A DNA stretch of 64,000 nt from Oopsacas minuta (lineage: Eukaryota > Porifera > Hexactinellida > Lyssacinosida > Leucopsacidae), in assembly GCA_024704765.1 (NCBI GenBank), contig JAKMXF010000111.1:822619-886618 (forward strand). The letters are read 5' to 3'. This document shows positions 1 through 9,934 of this stretch, in pieces. The position numbers and the translations under genes were made by a program. The first letter of the stretch is position 1. The number at the start of each line of letters is the position of its first letter. A model generated the notes under the pieces. It was not told where the DNA came from, made no database searches, and saw only the letters and a program-made list of their open reading frames with translations.

Positions 1-687
1 ACAAGACAAAAATATATCAAAATACCTTCTTATTAGATTTTATCAAGAAATCTGATTGTACTGTACTCTGAAACTCATTGCTAGCATCACCGAAAGTTAT
101 ATCACTAGAATTCTACAAAGGAAATACATTCGCAAATAATAGGGAAATTAACACAGGTTCAGAGTTCATTTGTGATAATTGCTCCCTTATCTCACTTTAC
201 AACGGAGTACATAATAATAACGGATAAGGCCAGAAGGGTTACAATTATGGATTCCATTTGATTGTCCCCACGTGTAAATATACAATATTTTCTAGTAAAT
301 TTAATACATACGTATTGAGATTATTCATTCTACATACATACATACCTGCAGGTTAGCATTCCATTGAGAAGAGGTAGAAACTACAGATGGTTCATGCTTC
401 TAGATCGAAAGTAAAAATTAATAACCACATAGATAGACATAAGGCAATGTCGAAGTATGATTGAACCTCAAATATTCGTTAATAATTAATCTTACAGGTG
501 GACACATCAGCAAATTATGAGAATTTTAGACAAGCACTCGATCACAATGACTGAGTAGAAATGGGAGATAGCCCGCATATAGAAAGCTCGTATAAGTGAA
601 TATTAGGGTATCGACCATATGACAAACTATTAATAAATATTATTTTGTACTAAATTATTAATTAAAGATTTGCTAAAAATACATTAC
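1..687. other. AT-rich stretch without a recognised gene
   Basis: No convincing open frame or exon is visible on either strand. A short TACA-type microsatellite lies near 335-350. It is probably intergenic sequence, or intron of a gene reaching in from outside the window. Confidence 0.5.
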
Positions 688-873
688 TTGCTTTGTAATA
701 TAATTTATTGGTAGAATTCCATTCATTTTCTTCTCTCCCCCTGTCTTCTGGACGTAACACAGCAGAGCGACAAAGCAAATCTCGTAAAGCTGCATTGTCT
801 TTCTGTCTGCAACTCCCGTAATAGGCCTCGTACACAGGATTACGAGCTCCACTTAACATACTATATCGGATAG
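688..873 (-). CDS. unidentified exon-like ORF
   Basis: I do not recognise this protein. The minus-strand frame is open for about 62 codons and is visibly richer in G+C than its AT-rich flanks, as real exons are here. It is bounded by an acceptor-like TTTAG (just above 873) and a donor-like GTAATG (just below 688). The peptide contains the segment NPVYEAYYGSCRQKD and a Leu/Arg-rich stretch, with no domain signature I can name. It lies 240 bases beyond the KLHL stop on the same strand, so it could be an exon of the next gene or an alternative 3' exon of KLHL. Unspliced, the frame runs from an ATG at 859 to a stop at 662. Confidence 0.3.
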
Positions 874-1110
874 CTAAACCATCAAAATAGCCATTTGATG
901 AGATTTAATACGAATTAGGAAATGCATTAGGTAATGTATTTTGAATGGATATTTTAATAAAAAGAAATATACAGTGATAATGAAATAGAATGAGCGTATC
1001 TGTAATCTACCAGCTGAACTCCCAGAAAATGTCCAATAGCAGTCTGCAATATAGTGCAGAGTGTAAGCAGCTCTTTTCGTGTAATAAACTATTACAGATT
1101 TGCAATATTG

Positions 1111-4100
1111 TTAAACATCAGTAACAGGAGGAATAACTGCTAGTCCAGAGGCTGCTCTGCATGTGTGCATACCGGATACAAACTCCCAAGTATCAGTCCT
1201 AGGGTCGTATATTTCTGCTGTATTGAGGTAAGAAGGGCCGTTAATACCGCCTACAGCGATTAACCGAGACCCTAGCTCTGTGAGACACACGCCATCTCGG
1301 GGTGTTGACATTGGACTGATGGTCGTCCATTTTCCAGCAACAATATCAAAGCATTCCACTGAGCCAAGTCTACAGATACCGTCATTACCTCCAGAAATAT
1401 ATACACGACCTCCTAGCACTGCAACTCCTATTACACAATTGCAAATAAATACAGTAAAAGTGAAATTTAAGCAAATATCCAAACAATGTAGAAATGCAAG
1501 ATTTTATGTATAAAAAATCATAAAAAAAGGGTATTTTTAAGTATACGAGGTATTTAGTTGTATAATCAGTTCTTAACAGTGATAATAATACAAAGCTTAA
1601 ATGTATATAATACACATGGAAAAATTATATCACAACAAAATGAGAGAATTGCCTATTCTATTCTTAGCCCTGACTTGCTATATTGGTGTTCTACAAATGG
1701 GATTTGAGGGCGGTTATGTCTCTCCTACAGCAAACTCTCTCATTAAATACACTCCCTTAACAATCAATATTCTACCCATTTTCGCTGGATTCATATTCCT
1801 AGGTACCTTGGTAATGCTACCTCTACTGAGTTTCACTTCTCAAACAATTAACAGTAAGGCTCTGCTGATAGCGTCAATAGTACCAGGTTGTGTAGGTTGG
1901 TTCACAGTTGTCTTAAGCAATGACGTGTATACAATGTTGCTAGGAAGATTTCTGTTGGGCATACAGTCTTCTATTCTATTCCTTACTAGTATTTACCTTG
2001 GAGAGAGCTCTCCTTCTAACAGACGTAGATTCTATTGCAGTGGAATAGGTCTGTCTACGAGATTCGGTGCAGTTCTGATATATGTACTTGGCATATGGAT
2101 GTCATTTCGTTGGCTGGCAGTGACAGCTATCATCCTGGAATTAATCTTTGTCTGTATGCTGTTATTGAACCCTGTCTCAGCTAACTGGTTAGTGCAACAA
2201 GGATTGGAGGAGAGAGCCAAGAAATCTCTACGATATTTCAACGGAAATGGTTTCGATTCTGACAGTGAAATTTTCAACATGAAACAAAACAACATTACGA
2301 AACTATCTGTTAGAGAGAAAATAGGTCAACTATCTAAATGGAGAGTAGTTAAACCTATTCTCATCATTACTACACTCAATAATTTCAAACCCCTGAGTGG
2401 TTACCCATTTATCATTACATTCTCATCTCAAATTCTCTCCAAGCAACGAGGACTCCCTCCTAACATTGCAGCTCTCGTCCTTCCAATTATGATTCTGATC
2501 GGGAATATTTTAGGTCAACAAATTGTTTCTCATTTCAATCTTAAGAAAATACTCATATCTACAACTGTACTACTCTTATTATCTCATTTATCAATGACAA
2601 TATACTTTGCAATAGCTGACTATATGATGAATTGTTCTATCCATGATGATGTTGATGGCAGTTCTTTCTGTTATACTTCTAGTTTCTGGCCTATCCTCAG
2701 CACGGCCCTTTATGGTATTAGTTATGGTATGGGACTAGATTCTGTTAGTTATGCACTTGTTGGTGAGGCATTTGACGCTAACAACAGAGAACTCTCAATC
2801 TGTATTTTGCATACAGTAGGAACACTTATATCAATAATAGTGATTGTATTATTCCAATATATCTTCACGTATGTAGGAGGAACGCTTACATTTGGTATAT
2901 TCGCTCTATTCGTCATTTCTGCTCTGCCCTTTGAATACTATCTAATTAATTATTAATTCATTATATAAGCTGCTCGTATAAATGCTCTATTATGTGTATG
3001 TTGATATTCTATTGTTAGCTACCGTAAACTGGGGCTACTTTGGCCCACGGGGTTTGCTTTAGCCCAAATATTGAATTTCTTACTTATTGAATAGATATTT
3101 ATTTGCTTTCGAAATTGTCTACCGATATTTGAAAATTCGTTAAAAATTTGTCAAGTCATTTTCAAGTATAATGCTGAATCCAATCTAGTTTCTTTGGAGC
3201 TTGATATTTTGGGCTAATGCAAACCCGGTGGGCCAAAATAGCCCCAGTTTATGGTATCTATTTTCTACCTCGGTAAATGGGGAATTCTATGAAAATTCTT
3301 CTTGAATAATCGTTTTTGTGCTAAATTTGGAAAAAACACGTATTTACGCTATGATGAATTAAAATTTTTGGGTTTCTGAGAAGAAAATTTCTTAAAAATT
3401 GGTATAATCACCCAACAGCCTTAGAGAACATTATTTTAATCAAATATGATTGAAATAACTGTCGTTGTGGAAGTGACTATACTTATTCACTCAAAAAGCT
3501 CTGGTTAAAGGACATTTACATTTGAAATTATAAATAGGGATTGGGGGGCTCTCAGGAGATTCGCCGGCCGACCTAACCCACTTATAGAGGTTCTACTGTA
3601 TAGTAAGCTTTCCTTGTGTCAACAAATTTCACATACAACATACACATAATAGAGCATTTATACGAGCAGCTTATATAATGAATTAATAATTAATTAGATA
3701 GTATTCAAAGGGCAGAGCAGAAATGACGAATAGAGCGAATATACCAAATGTAAGCGTTCCTCCTACATACGTGAAGATATATTGGAATAATACAATCACT
3801 ATTATTGATATAAGTGTTCCTACTGTATGCAAAATACAGATTGAGAGTTCTCTGTTGTTAGCGTCAAATGCCTCACCAACAAGTGCATAACTAACAGAAT
3901 CTAGTCCCATACCATAACTAATACCATAAAGGGCCGTGCTGAGGATAGGCCAGAAACTAGAAGTATAACAGAAAGAACTGCCATCAACATCATCATGGAT
4001 AGAACAATTCATCATATAGTCAGCTATTGCAAAGTATATTGTCATTGATAAATGAGATAATAAGAGTAGTACAGTTGTAGATATGAGTATTTTCTTAAGA

Positions 4101-6953
4101 TTGAAATGAGAAACAATTTGTTGACCTAAAATATTCCCGATCAGAATCATAATTGGAAGGACGAGAGCTGCAATGTTAGGAGGGAGTCCTCGTTGCTTGG
4201 AGAGAATTTGAGATGAGAATGTAATGATAAATGGGTAACCACTCAGGGGTTTGAAATTATTGAGTGTAGTAATGATGAGAATAGGTTTAACTACTCTCCA
4301 TTTAGATAGTTGACCTATTTTCTCTCTAACAGATAGTTTCGTAATGTTGTTTTGTTTCATGTTGAAAATTTCACTGTCAGAATCGAAACCATTTCCGTTG
4401 AAATATCGTAGAGATTTCTTGGCTCTCTCCTCCAATCCTTGTTGCACTAACCAGTTAGCTGAGACAGGGTTCAATAACAGCATACAGACAAAGATTAATT
4501 CCAGGATGATAGCTGTCACTGCCAGCCAACGAAATGACATCCATATGCCAAGTACATATATCAGAACTGCACCGAATCTCGTAGACAGACCTATTCCACT
4601 GCAATAGAATCTACGTCTGTTAGAAGGAGAGCTCTCTCCAAGGTAAATACTAGTAAGGAATAGAATAGAAGACTGTATGCCCAACAGAAATCTTCCTAGC
4701 AACATTGTATACACGTCATTGCTTAAGACAACTGTGAACCAACCTACACAACCTGGTACTATTGACGCTATCAGCAGAGCCTTACTGTTAATTGTTTGAG
4801 AAGTGAAACTCAGTAGAGGTAGCATTACCAAGGTACCTAGGAATATGAATCCAGCGAAAATGGGTAGAATATTGATTGTTAAGGGAGTGTATTTAATGAG
4901 AGAGTTTGCTGTAGGAGAGACATAACCGCCCTCAAATCCCATTTGTAGAACACCAATATAGCAAGTCAGGGCTAAGAATAGAATAGGCAATTCTCTCATT
5001 TTTTTGTTTTGAGAATTTTTGTCAAATAAGTACATTTGTATTAAATACTTTCCTAGTATTCATGATCCTGGTTTCATATTCATCAAAAAATACACTACTA
5101 CTATCTTACTATACACGAGGTAGAGCAAGATAACAATTTAAATATTATTCTCTTTATTAATCCGTTAGATAATGAGATAAATAATACATGAACATACCTA
5201 CCTATTCCTGCTCTTGGTTTTGTCATAGGAGCTATAGTATGCCATCTATTTAGATGGGGATCATATGCTTCTACAATATCTAGAAACGCACTCCCATCAT
5301 TTCCTCCAAACACATACAGTCTCTTGCTGTGTACAGCAGCTCCAGGAAAGGAGCGGCGAGAGGACATAGATGCTACCTGGCTCCACAAGTTCATGTCGGG
5401 ATCAAAGCGTTCTACTGTCTGTAGACAGGCCCTGTAATAAATAATATAGAGATAGAGCTTTTAGAATAATATAACGTTGTGTGGATATTGATTGGAAGTG
5501 TATATAGTGGTGTTTGCCTATTAGCAATATTCGCCAAATAGCAAGTTTTTCAGGGACTTAGCCATTTTGTATTGAAATAGGTGATTCCTCTAATAAGTTC
5601 GAATACTAGCAAGGGAAATTCGTTGAAAATAGTTCTCGCTAATAGGCTAACTCCACTGTATATGTACTGACCTGCCATCATAACCTCCTACTGCATACAT
5701 AGCTCCCCCTAGTACCCCTACAGCTACTCCAGATCTGCATGTCTGCATGGGAGAGACGAAAGCCCAGCTGCCTGTATTCGGATCATAACATTCCACAGAG
5801 CTGAGTCTGAGTGATCCATCGGACCCTCCAACAGCTAGAACCTTCCTACCTACCATACCTACGCCTAACTGCTGTCTGCGGACTATCATGTCAGTACTTC
5901 TGCTCCAGCAGTCTTCCAAACAGTTGTAGCTCTCCACTGACCTGGATAGTTTGTAGAAATAAATAATTCTATAACCATGGCAACGACTAGCTTACCTTGT
6001 TATGTGCTCACTGGATTCCTTACCTCCCACTGCCATAAGAGTACCAATAGTAGCATGTCTAGGCACCATCCGAGGAGAGCGACTAGTCGGTTCATGAAAT
6101 AAATCTGGTACGAGTTGAAATCTCTTAGCCTCATCTACTAGGTCTCTACACTCTATACTTTCCCTTACCAATTCCTCCTGGTCAACTCGTGTCATTAGAA
6201 ACTTAGTTTCTAGCAGTGGGAGACGAACAGCTGATAGAAGAGTAGGCAGATTATGCTTCCTCAGATCTGGACTTGAATGTACCCATCGAATTAGCGAGTC
6301 AAACACCACTTCCTCTTTGGGAACATTAAGTTTATCTGAGAAGAGGAGAGAGTTGAGATGTTCAAATGGATGTTTAAGAAATTCCTCATTCTGACAAACC
6401 TCTTGGAAATTTTTCTCAGTAAATCTGTCAATAACCTAATTGATCATATAATATTAAACAATAACGTACAATGTATAAGAATCTATCAAATAGCAATCCT
6501 TACTTCTGTAAGAGAAGAACATCCATACTGTTCAGCAAAACCTCGTATTTCTAAGCAGTTGTGTGGGTCAAGTTGTTCCCGAAGATAATCACAACAAAGA
6601 TTCTGTACAGCATCCATTTGCAGTCGACTAGATGCAGAGAGAAGTTCTAACACGTTATCAGCTGTTAAATCAATGTCACCGGTGTAAGCAAAGTCAATGA
6701 GTCTCCCCAATACACTGGATTCCATCTCCTGTATGAGAATCTTCTCCTCTCTGCTTTCCAACATACCGGTAGAGAACATAGCCTCAAAGTACGAGGAACA
6801 AGCTGCTAGAATAGCTCGGTGTGCACAGATCTCTGTATCTCCAGCTATTAATATGACGTCACATAGCTTCCGGTTGTGTCGAAGAGCGTTTACACGGGCT
6901 AATACAATCTGACTGTGTATCACTAGCGAGTCACTCATACCTGGGCTCTCCAT
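1111..6953 (-). CDS. BTB-BACK-Kelch protein (KLHL family), five coding exons
   Basis: Likely substrate adaptor of a Cullin-3 ubiquitin ligase. Exons in transcription order are 6953-6504, 6435-5996, 5941-5672, 5431-5202 and 1427-1111. All junctions are GT-AG and the sum is 1707 nt (568 aa plus stop), a normal KLHL length. Exon 1 is the BTB domain (motif LCDVILIAGDTEICAHRAIL), exon 2 the BACK domain, and exons 2-5 give six Kelch blades, each with the GG doublet (AVGGSDG, AVGGYDG, VFGGNDG, ISGGNDG, AVGGING). It resembles KLHL20, diablo and KLHL18; I cannot assign the orthologue. The last intron is 3.77 kb, against tens to about 240 bases for the others, and carries two complete transporter genes. 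An acceptor-like TTTTACAG lies 5 bases before the ATG. Confidence 0.93.
1640..2956 (+). CDS. MFS sugar-porter-like transporter, copy 1 (nested in KLHL intron)
   Basis: Intronless 438-residue membrane protein with about 12 hydrophobic segments. The central region has the sugar-porter pattern GRFLLGIQ...YLGESSPSNRRR, and after TM6 comes an ANWLVQQGLEERA-like segment equivalent to the SPRWL motif of GLUT/SLC2 and trehalose transporters. Substrate is unknown. I chose the ATG at 1640 (MRELPILFLA), not the in-frame ATG at 1601: identity to copy 2 begins only 3 bases before 1640, and the upstream extensions of the two copies are unrelated. The gene lies antisense to KLHL inside its last intron. The KLHL acceptor is about 210 bases from this ATG. 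No YAG acceptor-like site precedes the start. Confidence 0.85.
   Translation: MRELPILFLALTCYIGVLQMGFEGGYVSPTANSLIKYTPLTINILPIFAGFIFLGTLVMLPLLSFTSQTINSKALLIASIVPGCVGWFTVVLSNDVYTMLLGRFLLGIQSSILFLTSIYLGESSPSNRRRFYCSGIGLSTRFGAVLIYVLGIWMSFRWLAVTAIILELIFVCMLLLNPVSANWLVQQGLEERAKKSLRYFNGNGFDSDSEIFNMKQNNITKLSVREKIGQLSKWRVVKPILIITTLNNFKPLSGYPFIITFSSQILSKQRGLPPNIAALVLPIMILIGNILGQQIVSHFNLKKILISTTVLLLLSHLSMTIYFAIADYMMNCSIHDDVDGSSFCYTSSFWPILSTALYGISYGMGLDSVSYALVGEAFDANNRELSICILHTVGTLISIIVIVLFQYIFTYVGGTLTFGIFALFVISALPFEYYLINY
3022..3254. mobile_element. Short TIR element (MITE-like) in the palindrome spacer
   Basis: The ends form terminal inverted repeats of about 45 bases with only about four mismatches. 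The left end reads CCGTAAACTGGGGCTACTTT and the right end is its near-complement. TA flanks both ends (3020-3021 and 3255-3256), the target duplication typical of Tc1/mariner-type elements. About 145 bases of AT-rich interior have no coding capacity, so it would be non-autonomous. Confidence 0.8.
3266..3598. mobile_element. Probable second, decayed TIR element in the palindrome spacer
   Basis: The right end, read inward on the minus strand, begins CAGTAGAACCTCTATAAGTG, a pogo/Tigger-like TIR start, with TA outside it. The left end near 3266 has a diverged partner with ACCTC, TAA and TGGG in the same order. No ORF is present. The left boundary is approximate. Confidence 0.5.
3683..4999 (-). 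CDS. MFS sugar-porter-like transporter, copy 2 (nested in KLHL intron)
   Basis: Encodes the same 438-residue protein as copy 1, from the opposite strand, with the start at the homologous ATG (4999). It runs in the same direction as the host KLHL gene, so its transcript could be part of the KLHL pre-mRNA or come from its own promoter. The in-frame extension up to 5035 is not shared with copy 1 and is probably not translated. The 3' ends of the two copies face each other across the spacer of TIR elements. Sequence identity implies a very recent duplication or continuing gene conversion. Confidence 0.83.
   Translation of the reverse strand: MRELPILFLALTCYIGVLQMGFEGGYVSPTANSLIKYTPLTINILPIFAGFIFLGTLVMLPLLSFTSQTINSKALLIASIVPGCVGWFTVVLSNDVYTMLLGRFLLGIQSSILFLTSIYLGESSPSNRRRFYCSGIGLSTRFGAVLIYVLGIWMSFRWLAVTAIILELIFVCMLLLNPVSANWLVQQGLEERAKKSLRYFNGNGFDSDSEIFNMKQNNITKLSVREKIGQLSKWRVVKPILIITTLNNFKPLSGYPFIITFSSQILSKQRGLPPNIAALVLPIMILIGNILGQQIVSHFNLKKILISTTVLLLLSHLSMTIYFAIADYMMNCSIHDDVDGSSFCYTSSFWPILSTALYGISYGMGLDSVSYALVGEAFDANNRELSICILHTVGTLISIIVIVLFQYIFTYVGGTLTFGIFALFVISALPFEYYLINY
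5505..5658. mobile_element. Short TIR element beside a KLHL splice donor
   Basis: Inverted ends share the pattern AGTGG(A/T)G...GCCTATTAGC with TA on both sides (5503-5504 and 5659-5660), total about 154 bp, non-coding. It fills most of the 240-base intron between KLHL exons 3 and 4. It ends only 12 bases from the GTCAGT donor. Confidence 0.75.
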
Positions 6954-7256
6954 AACAACTGTAAAACTAGTATCAGAACATTAATATAAATTATATAATC
7001 ACAGTAGAACACGGATACGAAAACTATAAATTAGTACGTACTAACCAAAGGAAGTCTTATCTAAATATTCTTCCTATACTATACACGAATAGAAAAACAG
7101 ATTTGGAGAAAAGTACGTACTAACTCAGTTCTATTGGATATCGCACAGTCACTCCCAGTAAACTAATAATTAAATTCTGAGAGATGAACCAATAATGAAT
7201 TATATATAGCAAAACATATCATCAACGTATCAACAGTAATGCAATAATAATAAAGT

Positions 7257-7295
7257 TCAGTCAACAGGTACGCTAGTTTACCCTGGTGACGTCAT
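7257..7295 (-). promoter_or_regulatory. Predicted SECIS element 2 in the MsrA 3' region
   Basis: Read on the minus strand, ATGA (7295-7292) is followed after 12 bases by AA (7279-7278) in the apical loop and closes with TGAA (from 7259). A helix forms from GTCA with TGAC plus an AGG(G)TA-TACCT stem. This is the eukaryotic SECIS core: AUGA opposite KGAW, unpaired AA at the tip. Helix I below the quartet is weak. It lies about 180 bases after the MsrA stop. SECISearch-type folding is the decisive check. Confidence 0.6.
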
Positions 7296-7376
7296 AATGG
7301 AACATCACACTACTCTCATACGCTAAATATAATTAAAAACAGAAAGCTCAAGGCTACCTACTAAAATCTGTTGAGA

Positions 7377-7413
7377 TCAGTCAGAGAGAGAAATTTTATC
7401 TCAATGACGTCAT
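7377..7413 (-). promoter_or_regulatory. Predicted SECIS element 1 in the MsrA 3' region
   Basis: On the minus strand ATGA (7413-7410) is followed after 12 bases by AAAA, then a complementary strand ending in TGAC-TGAT. The stem has GTCA/TGAC and GAGA/TCTC blocks separated by mismatches. It shares ATGACGTCA and TGACTGA with element 2, as if the two arose by duplication. It lies about 65 bases after the stop codon, close for a SECIS but not disqualifying. Confidence 0.5.
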
Positions 7414-7476
7414 ATCGATTTATTATAGGTTGCCATAAGAGTATTTATTAATATAACAATTTGAATAGCCAGTTAA

Positions 7477-9074
7477 TTAGTTCAAGGCTCCTTTAGATAC
7501 TTTCTTCTTTATCATGTCTACTATCTCTGGAGGTAAATTAGATCCTTCCAAGTCTTTATCAACGTTTTCCAAATCTCCATGTCCTCCAATATATCCATTT
7601 AATTTGGCTGCCACAGTACTCTCTATCAGCTGCTGGTTACTTAGACCGAGAGCCTTTAAAATCTTGCTTTGTTGACGTAGGAGATATTTCTGATGATAGC
7701 TACAGGAACGATCAGTAATGACCAAGTTTAATAACTAAATTAACAACCACTTAATCTTTCAAATATGGTAATACAGACGGATATATCGTAAAAACTTTAG
7801 GAATCAAGACAGTGATAATTAGTACCCAATTAATAATACATTCACATGTGAAAACTAGCTCTGTTAATGAATTGTTTCACCTCTAAAAGGTTTCAAAATA
7901 AGTAACACAATGATGAGATTGAGAACTTCATAATCGCTATTGACTTGTTATACCACTGCAGATGATATTACAATAAGAGATTGGTTTAATCGGTTTAATT
8001 AGCATTTTCAATATGAGATCCATGGACTCGTAATGTATTAGGGGTTCATGGTTAATTTTCGTGCGGGAATTTCGTGGTGGAGCTGGAACAAGTAAACAAT
8101 TCATGTTATATGATACTTACTCTTCAGCATTATAGAATACTTCGAATTGCTTGATCTTTGTCTGGATAGTTTGGCTAGTAACCTTTTGATGTTCATTTTT
8201 AGTTTCCTCAGCAGCTACTTGTTGATCCTCATTATGATAGAATATGGCAGACATGTACTGTCGAGACATACAGGCAGTAGAGTTGTGACTTACCCAGAAT
8301 ATTTTCAGTAAGTCTCTGTAGGTAACGAATTTGGGATTGTAGTCGATCTCTACTGTCTCAGTGTGATCACCCCTTACGGAGTAGATAAGTTATAATAAAT
8401 ATCATATATTGAGTTTATTAATTAACTTACAGACTGTAATAGGTTGGTCCTATCTTGGCCCCTCCTGTGTACCCAACACGGGTACGTAGGACCCCGGGGA
8501 CACAGCCGAACTGTGCCTCCGGAAACCAAAATCAGCTGAGAGCAAAGGTAGCTGTCTCAGCCTCCACACCCGAAGCGTCTACTCCTGTTGAGAGGTCAGC
8601 TTTAGTGGCTCCACCCACCGGCTTGGATTCGACTGTCACTCCTATAAGAGTAACATGGATAATAAAAAGTAATTAAGCAAATAACATAGAATCTGTACGT
8701 AGATATAATCCACAGGCCGAAACTATTCTACATTCTATTAATTATATATGTATAAGCCAGCTGATAGCTATATTAGTCAATTGTACAAGGATCGGAGAAT
8801 AACCAATAATTTGAGAGTACTCGTTAACAGGAGCAAAATGTTATCACAATTATCCTCGAAAATATAAACTTCACTAAACTGTCTACAAAGTAAAAGTACT
8901 ACATATGGAATGACAAATAAGCAGTAGTGGGGATCGGTACTAGCCGGATGGACGGTGAAATCTGGTCACAGTCCAAGGATCGCTGGTAACAATCAATATG
9001 ATAAACAAATTATACTAATATAACAGTAGGAATAATTACAAACCTTTATGTTTCTGGAAAACCCTTTTCAACAT
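7477..9074 (-). CDS. MSRA: Peptide methionine sulfoxide reductase A, selenocysteine form
   Basis: Reduces methionine-S-sulfoxide in proteins. Exons are 9074-9044, 8641-8431, 8372-8121 and 7699-7477. Phases join perfectly (717 nt, 238 aa plus stop). The MsrA signature normally reads C-F-W; here codon 47 is TGA (8534-8532) within TFALS-U-FWFPEAQFG, followed by the expected RVGYTGG, GDHTETVEIDYNP, FWVSHNST, SRQYMSAIFYHN and DYHQKYLLRQ blocks. No other in-frame stop occurs and all other motifs are intact, so TGA as selenocysteine fits far better than a null allele, and two SECIS-like hairpins follow the stop. The short first exon (MLKRVFQKHK) is basic and might target mitochondria; it is chosen because its phase-1 donor fits exon 2. 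The C-terminal extension of about 60 residues is seen in some MsrA subfamilies. Confidence 0.85.
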
Positions 9075-9343
9075 AATATAATCTTGCGGAAATTTACAAA
9101 CAGCGCTAAAATAAACTAAAAATTCACATCAATTTATACAAATAACTTCACCGATGTGTACATTTGTACATAGACAAATTAATTGTCTGTCTGTCAGTGA
9201 TTAGACCATACAATACAGTGTTTGTTATTCATAAACTATCTTACATATCAATTACGTGTAGTCTATGATTCAGCAAATATGAATGATGAATTATAAAAAC
9301 AATTCAATGTTTGATACTATCCAAATGATCTAAATGACTAGAA

Positions 9344-9865
9344 ATGAACGCAATAAAGCTCAGAGATTCAGACATCGTTTCAGCATTCCTATACTTTGAT
9401 AAAAACCATGACAACCTAATCAACCTTCAAGAATGCAGAGAGGCACTGAAATATATCGGGTACAGTATGTCACTAGTGCATCTAAAGAAGTATATAAGTG
9501 AAAACTACAATAATTTAGACTCTGAGAGGATCAAACTTAGAGATTTCATTGAACTGGCAAGATGTGGTGAACTGCCAAGCGGGGAAGCTAGCAGGAGTGA
9601 GATAACTAAAGCATTTCAAGTCCTGGATAGAGATAAAGATGGACTAGTAACTGTAATGGAATTAAAGAAACTAGTAACTACACATGGAGAGGAGCCTATT
9701 AGTGAAGAAGAGTTTAGAACTATGATAAAGGGAATAGATGAAGATGAAGTAGTAATGTCTATAGAGGATTTCCAGAACCTAATGAAACCTCTGATACACC
9801 AATTAGTCGGTAGAGAGTGTTCCTTAACTACTTGTCAACTAATGCAAAAGTTAGATAAACCCTGA
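9344..9865 (+). CDS. Calmodulin-like EF-hand protein
   Basis: Intronless, 173 aa, small acidic calcium-binding protein. Loop 1 (residues 19-30, DKNHDNLINLQE) and loop 3 (95-106, DRDKDGLVTVME) have good Ca-ligand positions. Loop 2 (about 53-70) and loop 4 (about 130-141) are degenerate, so probably two of four hands bind calcium. The spacing is that of the calmodulin/troponin C superfamily with a short C-terminal tail. It is divergently arranged with MsrA, 269 bases between start codons, so both may use one promoter region. An acceptor-like CTAG lies 2 bases before the ATG. I cannot assign an orthologue. Confidence 0.8.
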   Translation: MNAIKLRDSDIVSAFLYFDKNHDNLINLQECREALKYIGYSMSLVHLKKYISENYNNLDSERIKLRDFIELARCGELPSGEASRSEITKAFQVLDRDKDGLVTVMELKKLVTTHGEEPISEEEFRTMIKGIDEDEVVMSIEDFQNLMKPLIHQLVGRECSLTTCQLMQKLDKP

Positions 9866-9934
9866 AGTAGTGTAAATTAATACAAATATATATACTGAAT
9901 CATATACTCATTTAAATACACAACGAAATTGTAT

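Larger units (their letters stand above)
1637..5002. repeat. Large inverted repeat (two 1367-bp arms, 632-bp spacer)
   Basis: Arms are 1637-3003 and 3636-5002 in opposite orientation. Every stretch I compared is identical. The two arms also encode identical proteins in two different frames (the transporter and an 87-codon shadow frame), so identity is essentially complete. The arms begin 3 bases before the transporter ATG and end 47 bases after its stop, so the repeat unit is almost exactly the coding unit. Spacer and outer flanks differ, which argues against a simple fold-back artefact. The whole structure lies in the last KLHL intron. Confidence 0.93.

Noticed and set aside
2032-4607. Two identical 87-codon ORFs antisense to the transporters
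   Set aside because: Shadows of the transporter frames; useful only as proof that the arms are identical at the nucleotide level.
8455-8676. Plus-strand ORF of 73 codons opposite the MsrA Sec exon
   Set aside because: It is antisense to a well-supported coding exon, has no domain, and its openness follows from the codon use of the MsrA frame.
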